A stretch of 64,000 nucleotides of DNA, from assembly GCA_032821775.1 (NCBI GenBank), contig JAVLRN010000008.1, forward strand, positions 2,666,001 to 2,730,000, written 5' to 3'. Origin of the DNA: Sanguinoderma infundibulare (lineage: Eukaryota; Basidiomycota; Agaricomycetes; Polyporales; Polyporaceae). The notes beneath the pieces were generated by a model. The model was not told the origin of the DNA. It searched no databases and saw only the letters and a program-made list of their open reading frames with translations. Within the stretch, counting starts at the first letter, position 1; every line of letters begins with the position of its first letter. Positions 33,457 to 44,065 of the stretch are shown here, piece by piece. The position numbers were made by a program, and so were the translations under genes.

Positions 33457-36400
33457 TCACACCATCTCCTGCATCGTCCTCCACCTCCGGCGCAAGTTCT
33501 CCTCCACACTCGGCCCCAGTGCACTCCTTGCCATCGCCTTCCTCACATTCTCCTTCATCCCCAGCCCTACCTCCTCCAGCCTCCTCAGCACGTTCCCGTA
33601 CACCTCCTTGCTCGTCGGCCCCTGCACGCCCCTCGCGCTCACGCCGCCATCTAGGATCTGCAGAGCCGCAAACGCGACGGGCAGACCGACTGCCCGCGAC
33701 ATCGCCGAGGCGTCCTTGGTGCCATACGTGACGAGCGAGGACGTGTGGATCTCCTCGTCGGCCGACGGCGCGGTGAGCGGCACCTGGGACCCCTTTGGAC
33801 GAGTGACGATCTCGTGCGAGAGGACGACGAGGTCGCGCTCGTTTGACGCGTACCGGAGTTTGTGCGCGAGGACGGTGGCGAAGAGGTCGATGGGCGCCAT
33901 GGGCTTGGTTGGTAATGGCGGCAGAGAGGAGTCGAAGTTCGCACCCGGGACGTGCGTTGCTAACGAGGGAGGGACAATGGAGAGCCAGTGGAGCGCCTCC
34001 AAGACGGAGTCGTGCTGTTTCGGCGAAACGACGTCGTCCAGAGCTGACTTTAGCGAACGAGGGTCGTCCATGATGAGGGTGCCAAGCCTCTGCTCAAGCA
34101 CTGCCCGGACAAGCGAGTGCCAGTCCTGAAGGTTGACGTTCGTCGATGCTTCAAGCAGGCCGAGACCCTTAAAGGCGTACATGAGGTCCGCGAAGCCCGG
34201 GTAACGGAGGGTCCCCCGGAAGATCGTGCGAATGCCCTCGAGAGGCTCGAGTCCATACACGCTTGCGTAAGGCAAGCTGTTCCTGTTCGCAAGCCCTTCG
34301 AATTTGAGGACATTGGAAACAGGAACATCCGGGAAGGACGTCCGGAGCAGGTCATCGCCGTCGATCTCACACCGCTATTCGTCACATTGAGTCTCGTAAG
34401 AAACACGCATCAACAGGATTGACTTACTTCTCCGTGGAGCTTGAATAGTGCAGAGTTTGAGGCGGCAGTGAGCACACCCTTCGGGCTCCAGCTGAACTTG
34501 TAGCCAAGTGGAACATCGGCGTCCTCAGGAGCAGGCAAGCCACCACAGAACGACGTGAATGACACGACCTCTTTGCCCTGCGCTCGCAAAGAATCGATCA
34601 AAGACATGGCGGAGCAGTGGTCGATGCCGGGATCGAGTCCGATCTCGTTCATAAGAAGGACGTCTGCGGCGACCGCGCTGTTGGCCGGCCAACATCAGTA
34701 GACGGGACATGCTGCGAGTATGGAGCGACGAACCGGTCATGCAGCTCACGCATAGCAGGAGAGATATACGACGCTGTCACGAGGTGCTTCTTATTACGAA
34801 TGCACAATTCGGCGATGGACGGGTGGAATGGGACGGGCAAAAGGCTGCACCGATGGTTTTAGCCTTGCGTTGCAACTATGACGTCTGAGAAGAAACATAC
34901 CTAATGATAACGTCTGCCTGTGCGACCAACTTCTCTACGACTTCCGCATCTTCCATATCCACACGCACAGGTGTAGCATTCTCATATGGGGCGGACAAAC
35001 GCTGAGCGTCTGCCCATATGTTGCTTGCTAGTCATGCAGGCATGTTAGCTCCTGCAACTAACTCAAGAACGTCATGGGTCCTCACCGACAACAAGTTCTA
35101 CATCCGACCGACTGCATAGCTCGTGCACGGCAGGCTGCGCAACCATCCCACTCCCAAGCATCAAAACCTTCTTCTTGGGGAACACTCCGACCGCACGTCC
35201 CTGGGCCTTCCCTTTCTCCCCTTTCGAAAAAGGGGGGACGCTTTCCTTCCAAACACCCAAAGGCTTCCGCAACCACTCCCACTCCGGTCTCAACTCGCCT
35301 CCACTCGCCACTGTCGCCCGCTCGAGTGCCTCACGAGTTAGCCTGTCGTCCCCGCTTACAGCATCCTCGGCACTATAGCTTGAAAGCATGGATCGTAGGT
35401 AGGGGATAAATTTGCCAGAAAAATGCTGCGAGGCTTCGAGGGGCAACGCGGTGGGGAGGATGTCCACAGCCATCATCGTAACCGACGGCAGGTGGGCAGG
35501 GAGCGATGGGGGACGCGCAACGAAGGTCGGGGAACAGAGCGTCGTGTACTGCGAAAGGAATTCCAATCCACCCTGGATGAAATGGATGATTTCTTTTAGA
35601 GCCGGGGTGCGGTAGAGGGCGGAAAGAAACAGGACATACATTCACATCGCAGCTAATGTCACCCACGCACGCGAAGCGGCCCTTACCTAGGGTCTGCGCG
35701 ATATCGAGCGTCGTCGTCAGTTGCTCGTTTGTCATCAGACGAGGGTATGACGGAGACCAGCCTGCTCCGTGAAGGAGCAGGGTAAGGTATGGCGCAATCT
35801 TGGTGTGAAACTCGGATACGTATTGCTCTGGGTGGGCGTAGTAGTCGGCGCGCTCAAATGCACGTCCATCTTTCCGAACGAAGTAGTCCTTAGGGAGTGC
35901 GTGGACGACGTAGATCTACGATTGTGCAATTTAGCGGAGCTGAATATATGAGTCTGAGTAAGGCGCTCTACCTTGTGCAAGTCCGTGTCTAGAGGGTAGG
36001 CGCATGGAGTTAGAGGTATGTAGCCTAAGTTGACTCATAAAGCCTTACTAGGATCTGTCACGACGCTTCGTAGCTTGTCCACGGTTATATGCTGAATAGG
36101 CAAGTCCTCAAGCAAGTCGAGGCAACCTTGGGCCACGTTCCCGGTGCTGAGTTGTAGATGTTCAGATTCGCATTCAACCCATCTTGGTGCTTGCAACTCA
36201 CCCGGTGACACCAATCACTAAAGGTCCGAGGCTCTTGGGCGTGCCGTCGGTCGCAATCTGCGCTCCGACCACGTCACGGAGAGTGCTCCGGATAGACGCT
36301 AATGAGGGGCGGGTGTGTGGTCGCGGGGTCCACTGAGATCATGGGGCCCTGGTGTGAGAGCATGTGCCAAGGATATCCAAGAGAAGACGTACGAGGAATG

Positions 36401-37297
36401 GACTGGCGACTCCGAGCTCGAGATGGGCGTGAGACATGGCGACGAGTGATTCGAGTGCGCCGGCGACTGGGTTCGGAGAGAAGACGGGGTGAGTACGTCT
36501 GGGATGTATATACGGAGGACAAGAAGAAGGGTTCACTATTGAGTGAGCTGGATGCTCAGAGAGCTGTGTCCAATCCTTGGGTTCTACCACCTAGGGCGAG
36601 GGTATTGGAGTCCGGACGTTGTGCGTCGCGTCTGGCACACAGGGAGTAGTAGAAAGAATACTCACCGCCAGCAAACCAGCCGAAGCCAACGGTGCGTTTA
36701 TCATCCTCTCCGGTTAAAAGCTCGTAGTCAATAAGCCCGGGGAGAAAGGCGGGGGCCTGGACAGCGTTGGCATTCTCGGACGCAAGGAACTTTGCGAGGA
36801 GTTCCATATTATAGAGCTGACCCTTTACGGTGTGAGAGAACATGACATGGGTGCGCTGGACGAGCTTGGAGGGATCATGGAGAGGAGAACCGGGGGCAGG
36901 GAGTGGGTCGGTCAAAAGCTCTGGCAGGGGGGTTTCCTTGATGCCGACAAGTATATGTGCAGGCTGGAGGGTCGGGTGGAGCTTCGCGCCAGCCTAGAAA
37001 GGCGATAGCAATGGTGAGAACGCCGGTTAGAATTGATATTGAGGACAGGGAACGGACTTTAATGAAGTCATTGGCGGTGAAGACGCGTCTGTCGCACGGC
37101 TGGACGAGGACATCGATGCCGTCGCTGTGAACAAGGTCGTGAACGGCATCGGGGGTAAGCGGGCACCGCCTCTCCCATATCCTCGAGGGGTCCTCTCGCC
37201 GGATGCCTATGATGAGTTTCTTGTGAGGAGAGACGGCGGAGGTCGTGGGGTATGAACGACGGAGGTGGAGTGCAGGGGAGCGTCGGAGGACGGTCAT
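33457..37297 (-). CDS. Bifunctional lysine-ketoglutarate reductase / saccharopine dehydrogenase (AASS-like)
   Basis: One gene carries both halves of the saccharopine route. The N-terminus ([20 protein letters not shown]) is Arg/Ser-rich without acids and looks mitochondrial. The LKR part has [48 protein letters not shown], then [19 protein letters not shown] across an intron. Further exons give [14 protein letters not shown] and [19 protein letters not shown], then [20 protein letters not shown] and [12 protein letters not shown]. The SDH part starts [18 protein letters not shown] (nucleotide-binding loop), then [74 protein letters not shown] and the C-terminal domain to [19 protein letters not shown]. 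About 15 exons, intact as read. In animals and plants the fusion degrades lysine; fungal lysine synthesis normally uses separate LYS1 and LYS9, so a catabolic role is inferred. Confidence 0.85.
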
Positions 37298-37587
37298 TGT
37301 GTAACGGAGTAGGCGACGTCTGGTTCGAGGGATTTATAGAGGATTGGGCGGGAGGAAAGAAGGGGAGATAGAGTGCGAGCCTTGGAGGCGGAGGCGGAGG
37401 CGGATGGGGGGGTTGCATGATCCGAGCCGACGCTTGAAGCCGACCGATTCCTGACCGCGGACCAGGCGCACATTGGCCTATGTTAGATAGTCGCTGGAGC
37501 GTATTCCCTGAGCGGCCTGAGCCACGACAGACAGCAGAGAGCGTCGGATGCAACGATGGTCGCCTGCGCTTGGCCTGCGCTTCGATG

Positions 37588-38192
37588 CCAGCGCCCACGG
37601 AGGAGATCATGCGGCGCATCCTAGACCAGACCATCTTCCCATACCGCGGCGTTTACCTGGACTCCAAGATATTCCACCAGCTCACACCTGCCCCTCGTCC
37701 GGATTTTTGCGTTTCCGAGCCCCGTATACCCACGGCTGCAACACGTCGTGTCCATGATATCCCGCTATTCCAGTGGTATTTGATTTTCTTGGGGTGCGAA
37801 CACGAGAACTTGTCCGGACATCTTCTGGGGCGAGTCTGCTACATCCCTTCCTCCGAGTCCAACCTCGAATTCTTGCATGACGCATTCGTGGTCAACATCA
37901 CTCCTGGGGTATTGCCAGCCGAGCCCCACCCACCTTACCCCAATCTCTTCTTGTCTCCCGCTATGATCGAACGCTTCCGTTCGCAAATAGAGTTCAAGAC
38001 GGTGTACATCTCGCATCCGAACCGTACGGAAGCGGCTTCCAGGGGATCCGCCATGCCACTAGCTACATACGGCATGTGCTATCGTATAGATTCGTAGTGC
38101 AGCAGGAGCAGGACCCTGACGTCTTCTTCACGAATTCTTGGTCAGATGAACTGCGTAGGCTGTCCAGAGCTGGAGAAGACGACCACGTCTAG
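37588..38192 (+). CDS. Small orphan protein with a frame break near the 3' end
   Basis: Function not recognised. From ATG 37588 the frame reads MPAPTEEIMRRILDQTIFPY, HDIPLFQWYLIFLGCEHENL and PNLFLSPAMIERFRSQIEF, about 140 residues of protein-like character. Continuing this frame gives a stop at 38095-38097. The neighbouring frame carries GIRHATSYIRHVLSYRFVVQ, QEQDPDVFFTNSWSDELRRL and SRAGEDDHV to TAG 38190-38192, which looks more like a real end. The two frames can be joined by treating about 38001-38041 (GTGTAC...TTCCAG, 41 nt) as an intron, which would be unusually short, or by a one-base indel near CATCCGAACC. It is head-to-head with the LKR/SDH gene (290 bp between the start codons). Confidence 0.5.
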
Positions 38193-38662
38193 ACACTGGT
38201 GCGTACTCATCGAACGCAATGCTCCGGATCGCACGCAAACACCTCGCGGGCAGGACGACGTTACACTGGCAGGATAACATGGGAGGCGGAGCCCCTCGCC
38301 AAACTATGCAATACGGGTTGACCATCGAGGCTGAGGAAACGGTCAGATGTCTTTGGATGTCTGCTCCCTATGCGGATATCAATGTCGAAGAAGAAGTCGT
38401 GAGAAGTCGCGTTCCGGCACCATGATCGACAGCAACGACAGGAAGGCCTGGCGAACGAGTTGAAGACGGTTCATCGCTGTCAGCTAAAGGCTTGCGAGTT
38501 GTGTCATTTAAATATGTTGTGAGACAATAAAGGCATCAGCATACGCTGCACTACATCACGGGCAACAGGCTAACATTGAACAAACTGCCAACCGGGCCCA
38601 GCCCTGATTAGTCCAAAAGTAAATAAGTTAGGATAAAATGAAATTCAACGCGCCAACGAACA
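38193..38662. other. Intergenic, convergent
   Basis: No gene recognised. A short plus-strand frame (38219-38425) has no features. AT-rich sequence around 38505-38640 fits 3' ends of the two flanking genes. Confidence 0.5.
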
Positions 38663-40212
38663 TCAACCGGCATTACACCACACGTTCCCGTACACGTCGT
38701 GCGCAACCCCAGTCGAGCCATGCCCGAAGACGCCCTCCTCGCCGCTGTCTATGAAGCCGACGCCGTAGCTGTTCGCGGCCGTAAACTGCGGCAGCGGGCA
38801 CTTAAAGCCGAGGAACGTCGGGCAGGCGCGGTCCGCAGCATTGCACGTCTCGAGGCAGGGCAGGAGCGCCTCGTACGGGGACGCAAACGGCGGGAAGGCG
38901 GGGTTGCGAGCGGTCGCGTTCGCTGCCACGGACTGGACCGCGGGTAGCGGGACCTGCGTCTGGCCGCTTGCTGACGACGTCGTAGAGTTCTGTGGGGCGT
39001 CGGTGCAGCGGGGGAAGGAGACGGCGCAAAGCCAGGTGCGGTACGCGGCCTGGCAGTCGGCGCAGGTCACGAGGGGGCTGTATTGGTCGCGGCCGCAGGC
39101 GAGGGTGGTGAGGGAGGTGGTGAAGTTGGAGAGGTAGGAGACGATGGTGTCCGAGACGTTGGAGGGGATCGTGTCTGCGGTGAGCGCCGTTGCGGGGGAA
39201 GGAGGTGCGGAGAGGGGGACTGCGTAGGCGATGGATGGACAGAAGGGGAGGTTGTGGAGCAGAGGGCAATTGAAAGTGGCTGCACACAGACGTGAACATT
39301 AGTTGGACGGGCGGGTGAAGTCAACATGACGTACCTGATTTTGTGACGAAGTTGATTGGTAGCGAGGCTGCGAGTTGGCCGTCTTGGAGGGTGTATGCGG
39401 TATAGTTTGTTGCAGGGGTGAGGCCGCCGAATAGCCATTGCCAGCGCCAGCCGTCGTTATCCTTGAGCCATATTCCTTGACTTTGGGCGGAGGTGAGGGA
39501 AGTGACTCCTTGTGTGGTCTGCTGAGACTTGAGAGCGCATGTTGTTCGGGGGAGAGCATTGAATAGTGATGAGGAAGACTGGGCGAAGATGAGAGTATGG
39601 TTGATCGGAGAGGAAGGTGCTGAGGGCAGGGACAAGTTTGCAGAAGGAAGGGTATAATTGGGGAAAGTGGGCTGGTGTATCGTGGGAGGGTCGAAGGAAG
39701 GAGAGAAGATGAGGGCTTGATTTGAGGTTGTGTCTCCAAGGAGGGGGTAGGAGGACTGAGAGGTTGCGTCTCGAGAGAACTGAGCACAAGGTCATGAGAC
39801 GGAAATGAAGGAACTCACTATTTGTGGAGAGCAACATCTCGAAGGGAGTCGTCGTACTGTCCTTTACAACAGACACGATGCCTCCATTGGTAAAGACGAG
39901 TCCGCGACTGCCAAAGCCGGCGGAACCGACGACGACCTCGTACGTGTTCACGTTGTCGACGTCGGACACGCTGGGTTGGGAAATTGTGGTGTCATTCGTG
40001 ACGAAGAACCGGGGGGGATGATCTGAGCTTGCACAGAGGGCAACAGAGACTATCAAGGTATCGGAGCTGGATGGTACACTGAACGTCGGAGGATTCGGGA
40101 GGTTGCTGGTGGTGAAGTTGAGAGTGGTATCTAGGGAAAGCTTCTGTTGGGCTTCAGCAAGCAAGAGGAAGGACTGGATGAGGGCGAGCAGGGAGAAGGG
40201 AAGAAGAGTCAT
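38663..40212 (-). CDS. MID1: MID1 stretch-activated calcium channel component
   Basis: Secretory-pathway membrane or GPI-type regulatory subunit of the plasma-membrane Cch1-Mid1 calcium channel, acting in mating, stress and cell-integrity responses. The start is ATG 40212 with a clear signal peptide (MTLLPFSLLALIQSFLLLAE). The extracellular domain is Asn-glycosylation rich (LNFTTSNLPN, NYTLPSANLSL) and includes GIWLKDNDGWRWQWLFGGLT and ATNYTAYTLQDGQLAASLPI. The Cys-rich C-terminal region typical of MID1 follows: FNCPLLHNLPFCPSIAYAVP, LACGRDQYSPLVTCADCQAA, YRTWLCAVSFPRC, LLPCLETCNAADRACPTFLG and KCPLPQF, ending VYGNVWCNAG. All Cys-pair regions are present. Two short introns. It shares a 309-bp divergent promoter region with the aldehyde dehydrogenase gene. 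Confidence 0.85.
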
Positions 40213-40521
40213 GGCGGGGGACTCTGGCACATATGAACGACTGGAAGACCGAGGCAGGCAGCGACGGCGGGGGCAGCACCGCAGCAAGCGGAGGTCGCAG
40301 ACTGAGATTCGGAAGACATTCCCTGGCACTCGCTCCCACTGGCTCTTGGCAATGTCCCGATTTGGTGTGTCAGACGCCGATCAGGCTGGATTGGGTAATC
40401 TAGGCGCGCGCGGACGATGTGAATCTGGGATGGATCTGCGAGTGGTCGGTGGATGGCCGAGTCATCTCACTGTCATCTCACCCTCAGCAGCCCTCAGCTC
40501 TTCTCCATCGCGGCAGCAACC
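40213..40521. promoter_or_regulatory. Bidirectional promoter region (MID1 / ALDH)
   Basis: 309 bp between divergent start codons. The part just before the ALDH ATG is CT-rich with short CTCAG/CATCTCA motifs. No TATA box seen. Confidence 0.45.
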
Positions 40522-42938
40522 ATGTCGCAGAACCCTCCTGGCACCATCATCCATCCTAACAACGACCCCGCGTCCCAGACAACGCTCATCCCACACAATC
40601 AGCAGCCGCTCGTCGTCCGCACCTATCCCTCACCCAACCAGTTGGACAGGTCGATCCAAAATGCCGCCGTCGCACAGGAGAAGTGGGGTCGCGTCCCCCT
40701 CAAGCAGCGCATCGCGATAGGTCGCAAGTTCACCGTCCGTCGTAATCGCGTCCCATTCAGTGATTGAAGCTAACTCGAACGTCTCTAGGAGGAGTTTGAG
40801 AAGATGCGTGACGAGATCCCTCTCGAGCTCTCTCTCCAGATGGGCAGGCAAGTGCTCGTATTTCAGCCTTAGAACTTCGCTAGATGCAAACATTCCCTCC
40901 AGGCCTGTCAAGCAGGTTCCCGGTGAAGTCCGCGGCACTCTCGATCGCGCTCAACACATGCTGTCCATCGCAGAGAGATCCTTGAAAGACGTCTCCCTCA
41001 CCGACACCGATAAGCCTGGCTTCCGTCGCTACATCAAACGCGTTCCACTTGGTGTCGTCCTCGTCGTTGCCCCCTGGAAGTATGTACCTTGTTCGATACC
41101 CCGTCCACCATATCTGATTTGCTCTTCTCACTCGCACAACAGCTACCCGTACCTCGTGATGGTTAACTCTGTTCTCCCGGCGCTCATCGCCGGTAACGCT
41201 GTCATCATCAAGCCTTCTCCTCAGACTCCCCTCACAGCCGAGCGTTTCGCCCTCGCCTTCCACAATGCCGGTGTTCCCAAGGATGCCCTTCAGGTCATCC
41301 ATCTCAGTCCAGAGCTCACAATCAACGCTGTTCAGCACTCCCTCGTCGACTTCGTGGCATTCACTGGCAGCGTCGCTGGCGGTCGTGCGGTCGACATTGC
41401 CGCTGCTGACGCGCCGACCTTCAAAGGCGTTGGGCTCGAGGTACGTCCCGATGAATTGTCTCAGCCCACTGTTTACCCATGGCCCCATGCTAGCTTGGCG
41501 GTAAGGACCCCGCATATGTTCGCGCAGACGCGGACCTGAACTACACTGTTCCTGAGTTGGTCGATGGTGAGCCTGACAGCTAGAAGTAATTCCGCGTTCT
41601 CGTCCGTTCATCCATTGTCCAGGTGCCTTTTTCAACTCGGGCCAGAGTTGTTGTGCTATTGAGGTGCGCTACGCCACGATGCCGCCGTGGTCATCAATGG
41701 CGGGGACTCAGCGTCCCATCGTTGTCACATCGTGATCTGAGGAAACATTTGACAACGCTCTGCGTAGCGTTCCACGCGCTCTACTCTCGCGGAACCCGCG
41801 TTACATGCTTGTTGTATTGATATCATCGCATGTAACTGGCATGCGACCACCATGAGGCACTAGGTAACCCCTTGTCAAATATGTCTTTGGTCGCACTTTG
41901 ACAACGATGGGACACAGAGTTCCATAGGTCGATGCCCCTGGTGTAGGAATTAAACCTCCTGCTGACGTACCCTCGTATCTTTCTCATATCAGCGCATTTA
42001 TGTTCATGAATCTGTCTTCGACGAGTTCGTCGCGAAGTTTGTCGAGCTCACGAAGGTCCGCGCCTATCAACGCCTACGGGTTTCCGCCCAATTGACATAG
42101 TTTTGCAGAAATACAAGCTTGGGGACCCGACCGGCGCGGAGTACAACCTCGGCCCTGTTTGTAGCATAGCTAGCGGAGAACGGATACGCAAACAGGTTGC
42201 TGATGCTAGTACGTCTCTTGCAGTGTCGGTCACGGTTGGGTATCTGAGCTCATGCAATTGTAATCCAGTTGCCGCTGGAGCGAAGGCGCTCATCCCAGAA
42301 GATCTGTTCCCGGCTGCGCAAGCGTACGTGACCGGTCGTAGATGGTTCAAGAGTGATAGCTGAGATTCCACCAGGGGAACCGCGTTTGTCGCGCCTCAGG
42401 TTCTTGTTGACGTCAACCACTGTACGTCGATGTAGTTCTTCGGTCGACACAGATGCTGACAGCCTTACTCAAAGCGATGGAGATTATGAAGGTCGGCGGA
42501 TCGGCACAAGTGCTACTCCCCTGAGACAGGAACTGATCATACATGGCACATCCAGGAAGAGACATTCGGTCCTGCCATCGGCATCCAGAAGGTCGCCTCC
42601 GACGTCGAGGCGATCGCGCTCATGAACGACTCGCCCTACGGCCTCACGGCGTCGGTGTGGACGAATGCGGAAGGCAACCCGGAGTCGGAGCAGGCGTTCC
42701 TTCACATCGTCGACGAGCTGCAGACGGGCACGGTCTTCCTCAACCGGTGCGACTCCCTCGATCCTGCGCTCGCGTGGACGGGCGTGAAGAACAGCGGGCG
42801 CGGAGTCAGCTTGAGCGTGTTCGGTACGTCTGATCGTGGTGTAGTGGATATCCATGGTGATGCTAATTGGAACGATTAGGGTACGACCAGCTGACAAGGG
42901 CGAAATCGGTACACATGAAGATCAAGACGTCGCAGTGA
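40522..42938 (+). CDS. Aldehyde dehydrogenase (NAD(P)-dependent)
   Basis: Oxidises an aldehyde to the acid. The start is ATG 40522 (MSQNPPGTIIHPNNDPASQT). Recognisable parts in order: cofactor-binding VPLGVVLVVAPW + NYPYLVMVNSVLPALIAGNA with VIIKPSPQTPLTAERFALAF; FTGSVAGGRAVDIAAAD; the glutamate site GVGLE + LGGKDPAYV split by an intron; the catalytic Cys in AFFNSGQSCCAIE; RIYVHESVFDEFVAKFVEL; GPVCSIASGERIRKQVADA; EETFGPAIGIQKVASDVEAI; LMNDSPYGLTASVWTNAEGN; and a C-terminal GVKNSGRGVSLSVFGYDQLT, ending MKIKTSQ at TGA 42936-42938. The exon after the catalytic Cys is separated by an abnormally long intron (about 41663-41992) that holds a terminal-inverted-repeat element. Reading frames join cleanly around it, so function is probably kept. 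Substrate unknown. Confidence 0.9.
41703..41923. mobile_element. MITE-like element with terminal inverted repeats, in an ALDH intron
   Basis: About 221 bp bounded by 25-bp inverted repeats: 41703-41727 (contains GTCCCATCGTTGTCA) and 41899-41923 (contains TGACAACGATGGGAC). They match at 22 of 25 positions. A second, imperfect inner inverted repeat pairs ACATTTGACAA (about 41745) with TTGTCAAATATGT (about 41873). No coding capacity. No convincing target-site duplication was found. The intron's own donor and acceptor lie outside the repeats. Confidence 0.65.
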
Positions 42939-44065
42939 GATATGTTCGGGTAAGTTAGACTAGGAGTCGAGAACATGTGTCATACGAGGCAGTAGATAAG
43001 CTCCAATGTATAACCCACCTTCCTTATCATTCTGCAGGTCTCCATGAAGATCATCCTACAGATACATACGATGAGCTCATCTGAGACTGCTCGTACGGAG
43101 CAGGTTACTCGCATTTCTACACAGTTGTTGCCAGAACGCGCACGAGTCTTTCGGCCTGACCTTGTCGATCACCTCGAGCATCGTCTGTCGGGGGTGAGCC
43201 GGAACCTGTCCGACTCAGGCCCGTACTTCTTGCAGTGGACCACTATCCGCAGGAACCTAGCAAGCTCCTCTGGAGTCGCTGCGAGTATAGACTCTCTGTC
43301 AGCGGACGGGTTGTCTCAGAAATTGCCGTCCCAATAATGGGTGCTTGCGCGGCTTGAGGGATTGGGTGTTGACCATCCCGCGCCGGGCTGATATCGGTGA
43401 GGCACGTGAAGCCCTCGTCCCGGAGCTCGACGCACGCCGCAGACTCGGCGACGGCTATGTTAAGCCCCGCGTTGGCGACGGCAGGGCGTGTTTGCGCAGA
43501 AGCCATCGGAGCGGGGGATTATGTCGGTGTCCGCGAGCCCGACGAGCTTCTTGACGGTGGCCTTGCGAAAAAGGCGTGTATTGTCCCGACGACATTCGCG
43601 CAGACCTGTCGTGGTACATGATGAGTGAGGGTCAATGGGGTTAGTTGATAAGAGAGGGCCACAAGGTCGTCTTCCAAAGCCTTGTCGCCGGGTTAGTATG
43701 GTACTATGATGGGAACGGGGAGGTTGAAGAGTGCTTACTAGTCTGTCATGGCGAGCACCGCGGTCTCTGAGTTGTCGTAGACGGCTGTGTCTTTCTGCAC
43801 TCGTGCTCCCTCGGTTTTGAGACTTTGCTCGAGGTGTTCGCAGAAAGCACTGGGTTCCATGTGTCAAAGCGGCGTGATAGCATTCTCGATGAGTGCTAGC
43901 TCGTGTTACATTGTATGATTGTGATTGTACATGCTGGTGGAGACGTTGTAACTACAATCAATGGTTCTTGTTCCGTCGCGGTGTCGCCCATGGCCCACAC
44001 TTCTCCCCTTCTAGATCATCCACGCATTCCAAGAATCGGTGTGCATATTGTAGATCCGGCCTGCT
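42939..44065. other. 1.1 kb, possible decayed minus-strand gene
   Basis: No family recognised. On the minus strand a frame from ATG 43861 reads MEPSAFCEHLEQSLKTEGAR and VQKDTAVYDNSETAVLAMTD, then meets a GTAAGC donor-like site. A downstream protein-like stretch (VKKLVGLADTDIIPRSDGF) lies near 43500-43560. The obvious splice would create a stop codon, so this may be a broken gene or chance. Confidence 0.3.
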
